NCBI RefSeq assembly: GCF_012641405.1
Contig: NZ_JABAII010000013.1
Span: 120,547 to 184,546, forward strand
Length of the DNA: 64,000 nucleotides
Reading direction: 5' to 3'
Source of the DNA: Rhizobium sp. P40RR-XXII
GTDB lineage: Bacteria; Pseudomonadota; Alphaproteobacteria; Rhizobiales; Rhizobiaceae
Shown here: piece after piece, positions 26,327-35,517 of the stretch
Numbering within the stretch: position 1 is the stretch's first letter
Layout of the letters: each line of letters starts with the position of its first letter
The notes under the pieces: generated by a model
Database searches by the model: none
Told to the model about the DNA's origin: nothing
Seen by the model: only the letters and a program-made list of their open reading frames with translations
Program-made: the position numbers and the translations under genes

Positions 26327-27096
26327 GTGTGGCGAAGCTCTCAGCGGCTCCCTCGAGCAACTGGCTGCCCTGGCTCTTCGGGGCACTGGTCGCGATTGCG
26401 GTCATCTGGCTGCTGGCCGATCTGTCGCTGCTGCATGTGCTGATCGAATGGCTGCCCTATCTTGGCAGCGGTTTCCTGATGAACATCCTCATCAGCCTGC
26501 TCGCCATGGCGGGAGGAACCTTGATTGGTGTCTTGCTTGGTATTCTCGAGCTGGCACCGCTGAAGATCATACGCTACCCCGTCGGCCTTTATGTCCAGAT
26601 CTTCCGCAATGCGCCGCATCTCGTGCTGATCTTTGCGACGACCTATATTTTTCCCTTCGAGATCGTGCTCTTCGGCCATTACCTGCCCTTTCCCGATTGG
26701 GTGAAGGCCGTGATCGGGCTTGCCATTCCGGCAAGCGCCTATGTCGCCGAAATCACGCGTGGCGCCATTCAGTCAATTCCAACGACGCAGTGGGAGGCGG
26801 CCAAAGGCCTCGGCTTCTCCCGGTCCCAGGCGCTGCGCTGGATCATTCTGCCGCAATGCGCGCGCCGGTCATTGCCGCCATGGATGAACCTCTTTGCCTC
26901 GATCACCATGGGAATCGCGCTTGCCTCTTTGGTCGGCGTGCATGAGCTTTTGCATGCCGCCACTGATGCCAGTACGGCCGTCCGCCGTCTGGATTTCACC
27001 GTCCTTGCCTATATCGTCGTCATGGCGGCGTTCTTTGCCCTTTGCTATCCCATTTCTAGCCTGACGCGCCGCCTTGAGCGCCGCCTGAAAGCTTAA
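26323..27096 (+). CDS. Polar amino acid ABC transporter permease, second subunit
   Basis: A 257-residue membrane protein starting at GTG 26323, which overlaps the preceding stop. It has about five helices and the EAA motif (EAAKGLGFSRSQALRWIILPQCARRSLPP). It pairs with the 25577-26326 product. The ATPase gene follows after ten bases with its own AAAGGAG site. Confidence 0.85.
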   Translation: MSVAKLSAAPSSNWLPWLFGALVAIAVIWLLADLSLLHVLIEWLPYLGSGFLMNILISLLAMAGGTLIGVLLGILELAPLKIIRYPVGLYVQIFRNAPHLVLIFATTYIFPFEIVLFGHYLPFPDWVKAVIGLAIPASAYVAEITRGAIQSIPTTQWEAAKGLGFSRSQALRWIILPQCARRSLPPWMNLFASITMGIALASLVGVHELLHAATDASTAVRRLDFTVLAYIVVMAAFFALCYPISSLTRRLERRLKA

Positions 27097-27106
27097 AGGA
27101 GCCGGC

Positions 27107-27895
27107 ATGAGCCAAGCTCAGACCAATCCGATCGTCGAACTGGCTGATGTGCATCTCGCCTACGGATCGACCGAGGTCCTGAAAGGGATCGATCTTTCCG
27201 TTGCCCGCGGGCAGACCGTCTCGATCATAGGTCCCTCCGGGTCGGGGAAATCGACGATCCTGCGCTGCATCAACGCGCTGGTCGCGCCGCAGACGGGGCG
27301 CATCTCGGTCAATGGCGCGCGTGTCGACCAGATGCGCAGCGAGGCCGAACGCATCAAGCTGCGGCAGAAGATCGGCATCGTCTTCCAGCAATATAATCTG
27401 TTTCCGCATCTGTCCGTGCTCGACAACATCACAATCGCCCCGACGCGAATCCTCGGCGTCAACAAGGCCGATGCCGAACGTCATGCCCGGGATCTCCTGG
27501 CGCGGGTGCGCCTGTCCGAAAAGGCAAGCGTCTATCCCGGACAGCTTTCCGGCGGTCAGCAGCAGCGCGTCGCGATCGCGCGGGCGCTGGCAATGCGGCC
27601 GGATCTCGTCCTCTTCGATGAGGTGACTTCGGCACTCGATCCCGAGACCGTCGGCGAGGTGCTCGCCGTCATTCGCGATCTCGTCAAGGAAGGCATGACG
27701 AGCATCCTGGTCACGCACGAGATGCGCTTTGCCGAGGAGATCAGCGATGTCGTGGTCTTCACCGAAAACGGCCGCATCGTTGACCAGGGGCCGCCCGAAG
27801 CCATCTTCCAGACATCGACAAATGCGCGCATCCGCCGCTTCGTCAACGGCCTCGCCGGTGCGCGGGCTTCGCTCGAGGACGGGGAGGGGATTTGA
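27107..27895 (+). CDS. Polar amino acid ABC transporter ATPase (GlnQ/HisP family)
   Basis: A 262-residue cytoplasmic ATPase. Walker A GPSGSGKST, Q-loop VFQQYNLFPH, ABC signature LSGGQQQR, Walker B LVLFDEVTSALD and switch His (LVTHEM) are all intact. It energises the two preceding permeases. The stop at 27893-27895 lies two bases before the ATG of the MmgE/PrpD gene, so translation of the two is probably coupled. Confidence 0.9.
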   Translation: MSQAQTNPIVELADVHLAYGSTEVLKGIDLSVARGQTVSIIGPSGSGKSTILRCINALVAPQTGRISVNGARVDQMRSEAERIKLRQKIGIVFQQYNLFPHLSVLDNITIAPTRILGVNKADAERHARDLLARVRLSEKASVYPGQLSGGQQQRVAIARALAMRPDLVLFDEVTSALDPETVGEVLAVIRDLVKEGMTSILVTHEMRFAEEISDVVVFTENGRIVDQGPPEAIFQTSTNARIRRFVNGLAGARASLEDGEGI

Positions 27896-27897
27896 CG

Positions 27898-29238
27898 ATG
27901 GAAAAGACTTTTCCGTTGACGACAGGCTTTGCCGAAGCCATCACATCGGCCGATCCGCTGCGAGATGAGGCGGCCGTTGCCGCAGCCCGCATGGCGCTCG
28001 TCGATTGGTTGGCCTGCGCCTTAGGCGGCTCGGCCGACCGCACGACACGCATTCTGCTGGAACAGTTGCCGGCAGGTCCGGGTGACGCCGTCATCATCGG
28101 GCAGGGGCGGCGCACCGATGCGCTGACGGCGGCTTTGGTCAATGCCCATGCCGGCCATGTGCTCGATTATGACGACGTGCATGCGAGCGTGCGCGGTCAC
28201 CCGACGACGGTCATCGTTCCCGCTCTGCTGGCGCTGGCATCGGAGACGCCGATTTCAGCGGACCGCCTGATCGCCGGCTATATTGTCGGCCTGGAAGCGA
28301 TGGCGCGCCTCGGCCTCTCGCTCGGCATGCGCCATTACGAGAACGGTTTTCATGCAACGGCAACGCTCGGCACGATCGGTGTGGCGGCGGCCGTCGCCCA
28401 TGTGCTTGGCTATTCCGTCGTCGAGACCGCCACGACGCTCGGGCTGGCGGCCACGCATTCGAGCGGTCTGCGCCTGCAGTTCGGTCATGATGCCAAGCCC
28501 TATCATGCCGGCATGGCGGCGCGCTCGGGCCTGCTTTCGGCCAAGCTCGTCACGGCAGGCTTCGGTGGCGCAAGGGATTTCCTCGACAGCGCGATCGGCT
28601 TTTATTCGGCCTTCGCCTTTGGCGAGGCGCGGCCGCAGGCGGCCATCGAGGGCTGGGGCGCGCCTTGGCAGATCGTGGCGCCCGGCCTCACGCTCAAGGC
28701 CTTCCCGTGCTGCACGGCGAGCCACCCGGTTGCGATGATCGGTCTTCAGCTTCACGAAGAGGAATTGAACGCGGAACAGATCGAGGCTGTCGTCATTACC
28801 TTCCCGCCGGGAGGCGATGCGGCACTGGTCGTGACCGATCCGACGACCGGTATCGACGCTCGTTTCAGCGCCGAATATGTGTTCGCAACGGCGCTGATGG
28901 ACGGCGCGTTGAAGATCGGCCATTTCGGAGAGACGCCGGTAAGAGAGGATCTGATGGCAATCGCCCGGCGCGTTCGCCGCCGGCACGACGAGACGGCGCC
29001 GCGACTTTCGAGCGACCCGAAAACGCGCTTCGTCATTGCCGAGATAACGCTGAACGATGGACGCCGCCTGAGCCGCGAGTTCAAGGGCCTGCCCGGCCTC
29101 AGCGATCCCACCGAAAAATTCCGCGACGCGACCGGCAACCATCCGGCCGTGTCGGCCGTTCCCGATATGGTGAGAACCATGCATAGCGAGGACGATCTTG
29201 ATCGCCTCGTCCAGCTTCTATCCAACAGTTTGAACTGA
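27898..29238 (+). CDS. MmgE/PrpD-family protein
   Basis: A 446-residue protein of the MmgE/PrpD fold, which includes 2-methylcitrate dehydratase, cis-aconitate decarboxylase and iminodisuccinate epimerase. Family landmarks are LVDWLACALGG, HVLDYDDVHASVRGHPTTVIVPALLAL and KAFPCCTASHP. ATG 27898 is preceded by GGGGAGGGG. No citrate synthase or 2-methylisocitrate lyase is nearby, so PrpD activity is unlikely; the transporter and monooxygenase neighbours suit a dicarboxylate-type amino compound better. Confidence 0.8.
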   Translation: MEKTFPLTTGFAEAITSADPLRDEAAVAAARMALVDWLACALGGSADRTTRILLEQLPAGPGDAVIIGQGRRTDALTAALVNAHAGHVLDYDDVHASVRGHPTTVIVPALLALASETPISADRLIAGYIVGLEAMARLGLSLGMRHYENGFHATATLGTIGVAAAVAHVLGYSVVETATTLGLAATHSSGLRLQFGHDAKPYHAGMAARSGLLSAKLVTAGFGGARDFLDSAIGFYSAFAFGEARPQAAIEGWGAPWQIVAPGLTLKAFPCCTASHPVAMIGLQLHEEELNAEQIEAVVITFPPGGDAALVVTDPTTGIDARFSAEYVFATALMDGALKIGHFGETPVREDLMAIARRVRRRHDETAPRLSSDPKTRFVIAEITLNDGRRLSREFKGLPGLSDPTEKFRDATGNHPAVSAVPDMVRTMHSEDDLDRLVQLLSNSLN

Positions 29239-29270
29239 TCCAAGTTCCAAGAAACGCAAGGCATGCGCCC

Positions 29271-30569
29271 ATGAGCAAGACCCGCAAGATCCATCTCGGC
29301 CTTTTCCTGCAAGGTGCCGGCCATCACGTCTCAGGCTGGCGTCATCCAGATGCGGAAGCCGGCAGTGAGAATTTCGACCTGCTGCGCCGCGTGGCCCGGA
29401 TCGCCGAGGCTGCCAAGTTCGACATGCTCTTCCTGGCGGACGGCCTGACGAGCGCTCTTGACGCGCATCCCTCGATGATTGCCCGTTTCGAGCCGCTGAC
29501 GTTGCTCGCCTCACTCGCGATGGTGACCGACAAGATCGGTCTTGCCGCGACCGCGTCGACCACCTATGGCGAACCCTATCATCTCGCCCGCGCCTTCGCC
29601 TCGATCGATCATCTGAGCCACGGCCGCGCGGCCTGGAACATCGTCACCACGTCCTACGCCCGCACGGCCGCCAATTTCTCCAAGAGCCACCCGGAGCATG
29701 ACGAGCGCTATGCGGTGGCGGAAGAATTCGTCGATGTCGTGCGCGGCCTTTGGGATAGCTGGGCCGACGATGCCTTCCGCAAGGACAAGGAGAGCGGTGT
29801 CTATGCCGATCCCGCCAAGGTGCGGGTGCTCGACCACAACGGCAAATATTATTCCGTCAAGGGTCCACTCAATATTCCGCGCCCGCCGCAGGGGCACCCG
29901 GTGCTGATCCAGGCCGGTTCGTCGGGGCCGGGTCAGGATCTCGCAGCCCGCACGGCCGACATCGTCTTTACCGCCCAGCAGAGCCTCGATGAGGCGCAGG
30001 CCTTCTATAAGAGCCTGAAGGGCAAGGTCGCCGGCTTCGGGCGCAACCCGGACGACGTCGCCGTCATGCCTGGTTTCCTGCCCGTTATCGGCAAAACGGT
30101 TGCCGAGGCGCGCGAAAAGCTCGACGTGCTGAACCGCTGGACTGACATCAAGAGCGCCATGCCGCTTCTGGAGGAACGCCTTGGCCATAGCCTTGCCGAA
30201 TATGATCTCGACGGACCGCTGCCCGACCTGCCGATTTCCGACCAGCTGCGCAGCCGGGCCGAACTGCTGACCGAGCTTGCCCGTCGCGAAAAGCTGACGA
30301 TCCGTGAGCTTGCCCTGCGTGTGGCCGCCGGCCGCGGCCATCACATCGTGCTCGGAACGGCTGAAGAGATCGCCGACCGCATGCAGCAATGGTTTGAAAA
30401 CGGCGCCGCAGACGGCTTCAACGTCATGCCGCCCTTCTTCCCCGGCGGCCTTGAGGATTTTGCCAACGACGTTGTGCCGATCCTGCAGGAGAGAGGCCTC
30501 TTCCGCCGCGATTATGAAGGCACGACGCTGCGCGATCACTTAGGGATTGCCAGGCCGGCCTGGGCTTGA
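29271..30569 (+). CDS. NtaA/SnaA/DszA-family FMNH2-dependent monooxygenase
   Basis: A 432-residue luciferase-like monooxygenase. The N-terminus (HLGLFLQGAGHHVSGWRHPDAEAG), NIVTTSYARTAANFSKSHPEHDERYAVAEEFVDVVRGLWDSW-type core and LIQAGSSGPGQDLAAR are typical of nitrilotriacetate monooxygenase and relatives that cleave C-N or C-S bonds with reduced FMN. It is last in the ABC transporter operon. No flavin reductase is encoded nearby, so reduced flavin must come from elsewhere. The substrate is unknown. Confidence 0.8.
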   Translation: MSKTRKIHLGLFLQGAGHHVSGWRHPDAEAGSENFDLLRRVARIAEAAKFDMLFLADGLTSALDAHPSMIARFEPLTLLASLAMVTDKIGLAATASTTYGEPYHLARAFASIDHLSHGRAAWNIVTTSYARTAANFSKSHPEHDERYAVAEEFVDVVRGLWDSWADDAFRKDKESGVYADPAKVRVLDHNGKYYSVKGPLNIPRPPQGHPVLIQAGSSGPGQDLAARTADIVFTAQQSLDEAQAFYKSLKGKVAGFGRNPDDVAVMPGFLPVIGKTVAEAREKLDVLNRWTDIKSAMPLLEERLGHSLAEYDLDGPLPDLPISDQLRSRAELLTELARREKLTIRELALRVAAGRGHHIVLGTAEEIADRMQQWFENGAADGFNVMPPFFPGGLEDFANDVVPILQERGLFRRDYEGTTLRDHLGIARPAWA

Positions 30570-30624
30570 CGGAGGCCGAGGCGTTCACCCCCGGCTCTCT
30601 TTTTCATTCATCGATGTCAATGGA

Positions 30625-32346
30625 TCAGGCATAAAGCCCGAACTGAGCATTGTGCAGCCGCGCATAGGCGCCACGGCGGGCAAGCAATTCGTCATGCGAT
30701 CCCTGTTCGACAATGCCGTTATCGCCCATGACGATGATGCGGTCGGCATTGCGGATGGTTGACAGCCGATGGGCGACGACCAGCGTCGTGCGTCCCTTCG
30801 CGAGTTCCAACAGCGCCTGCTGGATCGCATATTCAGTTGCCGTATCGAGCGCCGAGGTGGCTTCATCGAGGATGAGGATCGGCGGATCCTTCAGGAAGAT
30901 GCGGGCAATCGCCAGCCGCTGTTTCTGTCCGCCCGAGAGCTTGACGCCACGCTCGCCCGTCGGCGTATCGAGGCCGGCGGGCAGAGACCGGACGAATTCG
31001 TCGAGCGAGGCGCGCTGCAAGGCTTTCATGATGTCTTCGTCGGTAGCGCCGAGCTTGCCATAGGCGATGTTCTCGCGAATGGTCGAGCCGAACAGGAAGA
31101 CGTCCTGCTGCACGATGCCGATCTGGCCGCGCAGCGAGGCTTGCGTCATGTCGCGGATATCGATGCCGTCGATCGTGATGCTGCCGGCCGTGACATCGTA
31201 GAAGCGCGGCAGCAGCGAGCAGATCGTCGTCTTGCCCGTGCCGGAGGCACCGACAAAGGCGACGGTTTCGCCGGCCGCGATAGTCAAGTTCAGATCCTTG
31301 AAGATCGCCGCCTGATCGGAATAACCAAAGGCGACGTTCTGGTAGGCGATATTGCCCTTCAGATGATCCACCGCAGCCGCATTCGGCCGGTCGGCAAGAT
31401 CCGGTTCCGTATCGATCAGCGACAGGAAGCGTTTGAAGCCGGCGATGCCCTTGGGATAGGTCTCGATCACCGAGGTGATCTTGTCGATCGGCCGGAAGAA
31501 GACGTTGATAAGCAGCAGGAAGCTGACGAAGCCGCCATAGCTCAGCTCGCCTGAAATGACGTACCAGGTTCCGGCCATCATGACGACAAGTTGCACCAGG
31601 CGCGTGCTGAAATAGCTGAGCGCGATACTCGCCGTCATATAGGCATAGCCATCCAGCTTGGTCGCCTTGTAGTCCTCGTTGTCGCTGGCAAACAGCTGGC
31701 TTTCATATCGCTCGTTGGCGAAAGCCTTGACCACGCGGATGCCGCCGACCGTCTCCTGCATGCGCGTGTTGAAGTTGCCGACCTTGCCGAACAGGCTGCG
31801 CGAATTCAGCGTCATCTTCGAGCCGTAGCGGCTCACCAGCCAGGTCATGAAAGGCACGATGGTCGTCGTCAGCAGTGCGAGCTTCCAATGGACGCTGAAC
31901 ATCAAAAGGAAGGCGCCGATGAAGGTCATGATCGCGATGAACAGGTCCTCGGGACCATGATGGGCGATCTCGCCCACTTCCTCTAGGTCCTTGGTGACGT
32001 GGGTGATCAGGTGGCCGGTGCGGTTATTGTCGAAGTAGCGGAAGGACAGCTTCTGGATATGATCGAAGGCCTGGCGGCGCATGTCCGATTCGATCGAGAT
32101 GCCGAGCGCATGACCCCAATAGTTGACGATCGCCGAGAGGCCGGTGCTCACAGCATAGACGACAAGCAACAGCGCCGCTGTCGCGAAGATCAGACCCCAA
32201 TCGCGGCTCGGAAGCAGTTCATCGACGAAAAGCTTGACCGCCAGCGGGAAGCCGAGCTCTAGCAGGCCCGCAAGCACGGCGCAGCCAAAGTCGAGGAAAA
32301 ACAGCTTTTTATAGCTGGCATAATAGGAAAAGAAACGACGAAGCAT
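30625..32346 (-). CDS. ABC exporter, fused permease-ATPase (MsbA/lipid or drug type)
   Basis: A 573-residue half-transporter. Six helices occupy residues 1-320, followed by an ATPase with Walker A GASGTGKTT, signature LSGGQKQRLAIAR and Walker B ILILDEATSALD. Start ATG 32346 (MLRRFFSYYASYKK) is preferred because GGAGGG precedes it; the longer frame adds 79 residues unlike this family. It would work as a homodimer in the inner membrane. It is not linked to its neighbours by overlap, and its substrate is unknown. Confidence 0.85.
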   Translation of the reverse strand: MLRRFFSYYASYKKLFFLDFGCAVLAGLLELGFPLAVKLFVDELLPSRDWGLIFATAALLLVVYAVSTGLSAIVNYWGHALGISIESDMRRQAFDHIQKLSFRYFDNNRTGHLITHVTKDLEEVGEIAHHGPEDLFIAIMTFIGAFLLMFSVHWKLALLTTTIVPFMTWLVSRYGSKMTLNSRSLFGKVGNFNTRMQETVGGIRVVKAFANERYESQLFASDNEDYKATKLDGYAYMTASIALSYFSTRLVQLVVMMAGTWYVISGELSYGGFVSFLLLINVFFRPIDKITSVIETYPKGIAGFKRFLSLIDTEPDLADRPNAAAVDHLKGNIAYQNVAFGYSDQAAIFKDLNLTIAAGETVAFVGASGTGKTTICSLLPRFYDVTAGSITIDGIDIRDMTQASLRGQIGIVQQDVFLFGSTIRENIAYGKLGATDEDIMKALQRASLDEFVRSLPAGLDTPTGERGVKLSGGQKQRLAIARIFLKDPPILILDEATSALDTATEYAIQQALLELAKGRTTLVVAHRLSTIRNADRIIVMGDNGIVEQGSHDELLARRGAYARLHNAQFGLYA

Positions 32347-32660
32347 GAATGCCCTCCATGGGCACAGAAGAGGATATGGAAAGACAAGAACGGACTGAGC
32401 GGCAGCCCGAAGTTCGGCACCGCCGTTCAGCGTCAGTGGGTGCTGAAATTTCTCATCTGGCGATCCTCCTGCTTGAGTCGCGCGATTTTTATAACCGACG
32501 CGTGCAAGCGTGTCATCCCTATAAACGACGGGTGACGGTCTTGGCATTTGGCTTGCCGCATGGAGGAAGACAACGCCCGCCATGGACGGACGACGGCTGC
32601 AGGGAATGCCTTCGGTGAGTTATAAATTCGAGAGAGGTCTCGACGGTGGCTTCGATACCG
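32347..32660. other. Intergenic region upstream of the ABC exporter gene
   Basis: 314 bases between the PfkB gene end and the exporter start, expected to hold the exporter promoter on the minus strand. Two imperfect 15-base direct repeats (32490-32504 and 32520-32534, 13 of 15 identical, 30 bases apart) are the only structure seen. The open frames here have no protein character. Confidence 0.4.
32490..32534. repeat. Phased 15-base direct repeats
   Basis: TATAACCGACGCGTG (32490-32504) and TATAAACGACGGGTG (32520-32534) differ at two positions and start exactly 30 bases apart, about three helical turns. They could bind a regulator of the exporter gene. Confidence 0.4.
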
Positions 32661-33614
32661 TCAGAATCTTTGAAGCGGCTCAGAACGTCTGATCACATCG
32701 GCGCGTCCCGGCGCTCCTGCCCGCCCTCCGAAGAGCTCGCATTTGATCGCTGCCGCGATGGAGGAGAAGCGGATCGCATCTTCCGCCACCATTTTTTCGG
32801 CAACGGCAAGCGCGAAGGCGCCGTGGAAAATATCGCCGGCGGCAAGCGTATCGACCGCCTTGATGGATATGGTCGGGCAGTGCTGGATTTTACCGGTTTC
32901 TTCGTTGAACCAGTGGCTGCCGGCGGCACCCGCCGTCACGCAGACGAAGGCATGGTCGAACCGCCGCTTCAGCCGCCGCGCCATCTCGGCAACATCGTCG
33001 CTTCCCGTCAGGCGCTCGGCCGCCGGCTCGGAGAAGATGATGTGGGTCGCTTCCGGCGCCAGCTGCTCGATGATGCCGTCAGGGGCGACGTCGCCGTCAA
33101 GAATGGCCGGCTTGCCCATTGCTCTTGCCGTCTTCAAAACCTGAAACGCCAGCGCCGGCCAGCGGACGTCGACAAGCACGGCATCGAACGCGGCGACATC
33201 AGCCGCCGTGAATTTCTTGACCGCGTGATGCAGCTTCGGATCATAGAAAGGAACGATCAGTCTTTCGCCGTCATCGTCCACCAGGATCGTCGAGACGGCG
33301 GAGCGGGCGCTTTCCACATGCAGCATGCCGTCCACGTGGATGCCGGCGTTGTCCAGTTCGCGAACAATCCGATCGCCGGTTTCGTCACGGCCGACCGCGC
33401 CCCACAGGCTCGCTTTGCCGCCGAGCCGCACGACGGCATAGGCAGCACTCGAGGCCATGCCTTCGGCAATCTGCAGCATGTCGTAAGGCAGAACCTTCCC
33501 TTGACCCTGCGGAAGCACGCGGACACGAAAGAGCGTATCGAGAACGGCCGCGCCGACGCATAAGACATGCCTGGGTTCGCCGGCCGGTGGATCGAAGATC
33601 GAGGGAGCGCTCAA
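32661..33614 (-). CDS. PfkB-family sugar kinase
   Basis: A 317-residue ribokinase-fold kinase. The N-terminal pattern VLCVGAAVLDTLFRVRVLP, the mid-region RLGGKASLWGAVGRDETGDRIVREL and the catalytic/anion-hole motif DTLAAGDIFHGAF (in place of the common DTxGAGD) are visible. It overlaps the ATPase gene by four bases (ATGA) and is the last gene of the operon. The N-terminal layout resembles YihV, the sulfofructose kinase, but that match is not decisive. It probably phosphorylates the imported sugar or a derived keto-deoxy acid. Confidence 0.75.
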   Translation of the reverse strand: MSAPSIFDPPAGEPRHVLCVGAAVLDTLFRVRVLPQGQGKVLPYDMLQIAEGMASSAAYAVVRLGGKASLWGAVGRDETGDRIVRELDNAGIHVDGMLHVESARSAVSTILVDDDGERLIVPFYDPKLHHAVKKFTAADVAAFDAVLVDVRWPALAFQVLKTARAMGKPAILDGDVAPDGIIEQLAPEATHIIFSEPAAERLTGSDDVAEMARRLKRRFDHAFVCVTAGAAGSHWFNEETGKIQHCPTISIKAVDTLAAGDIFHGAFALAVAEKMVAEDAIRFSSIAAAIKCELFGGRAGAPGRADVIRRSEPLQRF

Positions 33615-34669
33615 AGCCGCTTTCCGCTCGCCTTGTCGAACAGATGGATACTGGCCGGGTCGATGGCAATGTCGATCTTGTCGCCGAAGCGGATGTTCAA
33701 CCGCTCGCGGAACAGGCAGGAGATTTCCTCGCCGCCGCAGTCGAGCTTGGCATAGATTTCCGAACCCGTGCCTTCGACGATGCCGACCCGGGCAGACAAG
33801 CCGCCGGCGGCGGCGCGGATGTGCTCGGGCCGAATGCCATAGACGAGCCGCCGCCCGCCATGCTCGGCAACGGAGAAACCTTGCGGCAGGGGCAGGATGA
33901 GACCCTTTTCGCTGCGGAAGACACCTTCCTCGATCCGGCCGTCGATGAAGTTCATCGAAGGCGAGCCGATGAAACCGGCGACGAACAGGTTTGCCGGACG
34001 GTCGTAGAGATCGAGAGGCGCGCCGACCTGCTCGATGAGGCCGCCGTGAAGCACGACGATCTTGTCCGCCATGGTCATCGCCTCGACCTGGTCATGCGTC
34101 ACGTAGATCGTCGTCGTGCCGATGCGCTGATGCATGGACTTAATCTCGCCACGCATCTGCACGCGCAGTTTTGCGTCGAGATTGGAAAGAGGCTCGTCAA
34201 ACAGGAAGACTTGTGGATCGCGCACCAGAGCACGCCCCATGGCGACACGCTGGCGCTGGCCGCCGGAAAGCTGGCGAGGCAGGCGCTCAAGCAGGCTTTC
34301 CAGGCCAAGGATGGCGGCGGCCTTCTGTACCTTGGCGGCGATTTCCGCCGGGTTTGCCTTCTTCAGCTTCAGCGCGAAGCCCATGTTGTCGGCCACGGTC
34401 ATATGCGGATACAGCGCATAGTTCTGGAACACCATGGCGATGTCGCGATCGCGCGCGGGCAGGTTGCTAACTTCACGCCGGCCGATGCGGATTTCGCCGT
34501 CGCTGACCTCTTCCAGCCCGGCGATCATCCGCAGCAGCGTGGACTTGCCGCAGCCGGAGGGGCCGACGAGGACGACGAACTCGCCATCGGCGATATCGAC
34601 GCTGATGTCGTGGATGACCTTCACCTGGCCGTAGCGCTTCTGAATATTCTGGATGTTTACGGGTGCCAT
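33611..34669 (-). CDS. CUT1 carbohydrate ABC transporter ATPase (UgpC/MalK type)
   Basis: A 352-residue ATPase with Walker A GPSGCGKST, signature LSGGQRQRVAMGRA, Walker B VFLFDEPLSNLDAKLR and a C-terminal TOBE regulatory domain (IRPEHIRA near residue 285). It serves the two permeases encoded just upstream in transcription. The four-base overlap with the PfkB gene suggests coupled translation of uptake and phosphorylation. Confidence 0.9.
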   Translation of the reverse strand: MAPVNIQNIQKRYGQVKVIHDISVDIADGEFVVLVGPSGCGKSTLLRMIAGLEEVSDGEIRIGRREVSNLPARDRDIAMVFQNYALYPHMTVADNMGFALKLKKANPAEIAAKVQKAAAILGLESLLERLPRQLSGGQRQRVAMGRALVRDPQVFLFDEPLSNLDAKLRVQMRGEIKSMHQRIGTTTIYVTHDQVEAMTMADKIVVLHGGLIEQVGAPLDLYDRPANLFVAGFIGSPSMNFIDGRIEEGVFRSEKGLILPLPQGFSVAEHGGRRLVYGIRPEHIRAAAGGLSARVGIVEGTGSEIYAKLDCGGEEISCLFRERLNIRFGDKIDIAIDPASIHLFDKASGKRL

Positions 34670-34700
34670 GAATGTGATCCTGTCGGAAGGAAGAGGTGTG

Positions 34701-35516
34701 TCATTTAACGGCGCCGGCGGTCAGGCCTGCGATGATCTGGCGCTGCGCGAACATGGTGAGAACGAGGACCGGCAGCGTGACGATCAGGGCCGCGGCCGCA
34801 AGCGGCCCCCAGCTCACCTGCTCGAAGGAAAGCATGTTGTAGACGGCGACGGGCAGCGTGCGGGTCTCGCGGCTGGCAAGCACGATGCCGAAGACGAAGT
34901 TGTTCCACGAGAAGATGACCGAGAGAATGAAGGCGACGACGATGCCGGGCCGCGCGATCGGCAGGGCGACCAGGCGAAAAACCTGCCACGGCGTCGCGCC
35001 GTCGATGCTTGCGGCCTCCTCCAGCTCCATCGGCGTCGTCTCGAAATAGCCGATCATGATCCAGACGACGATCGGCACTGTCACGACGAGGTGGATGATG
35101 ATCTGCGGCCAGAGCGTTCCGAGCAGATTGAGCCATTGGAACAGTAAAAACAGCGGGATGAGGAAGGAAAGCCCCGGTGTCATGCGGGCGATCATGATGA
35201 CGACAGCCGATTTTTCCGCCTTCAGCCGCGCGATGCCGTAGCCGGCCGGCACGCCAATGATGAGGGCGAGCAGGGTGGCCGCACCCGTCACCAGAACGGA
35301 GTTCCACAGATAGAGGAAGAAATTGTTTTCCTGGAAAACATTGACATAGTTCGTCCAGGCCATGCGATCCGGAATAAGGATCGGCGGATAGGCGCCGTTG
35401 TCGATCTCGTATTTCAACGACAGCGAGATCATCCAGATGAAGAACAGGACGACAGGCGAAACGATCACCAGGGCGACGAAGAACAGGCCGATGCGATTGA
35501 GTGTCGAGCGCTTCAT
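34701..35516 (-). CDS. CUT1 carbohydrate ABC transporter permease (MalG-like)
   Basis: A 271-residue inner-membrane protein with six helices and the EAA loop (EEAASIDGATPWQVFRLVALPIARPGI). It has the C-terminal placement and length of MalG-type subunits. It lies one base after the other permease gene and 31 bases before the ATPase gene. Confidence 0.9.
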   Translation of the reverse strand: MKRSTLNRIGLFFVALVIVSPVVLFFIWMISLSLKYEIDNGAYPPILIPDRMAWTNYVNVFQENNFFLYLWNSVLVTGAATLLALIIGVPAGYGIARLKAEKSAVVIMIARMTPGLSFLIPLFLLFQWLNLLGTLWPQIIIHLVVTVPIVVWIMIGYFETTPMELEEAASIDGATPWQVFRLVALPIARPGIVVAFILSVIFSWNNFVFGIVLASRETRTLPVAVYNMLSFEQVSWGPLAAAALIVTLPVLVLTMFAQRQIIAGLTAGAVK

Positions 35517-35517
35517 G

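Noticed and set aside
27898..29238. 2-methylcitrate dehydratase (PrpD) of propionate catabolism
   Set aside because: No methylcitrate synthase or methylisocitrate lyase is adjacent; the isocitrate lyase at 21636 has the ordinary AceA motif and is in a separate unit.
32349..32618. 89-codon plus-strand frame in the exporter upstream gap
   Set aside because: Arg/His-rich, no ribosome binding site, and it covers the expected promoter of the exporter gene.
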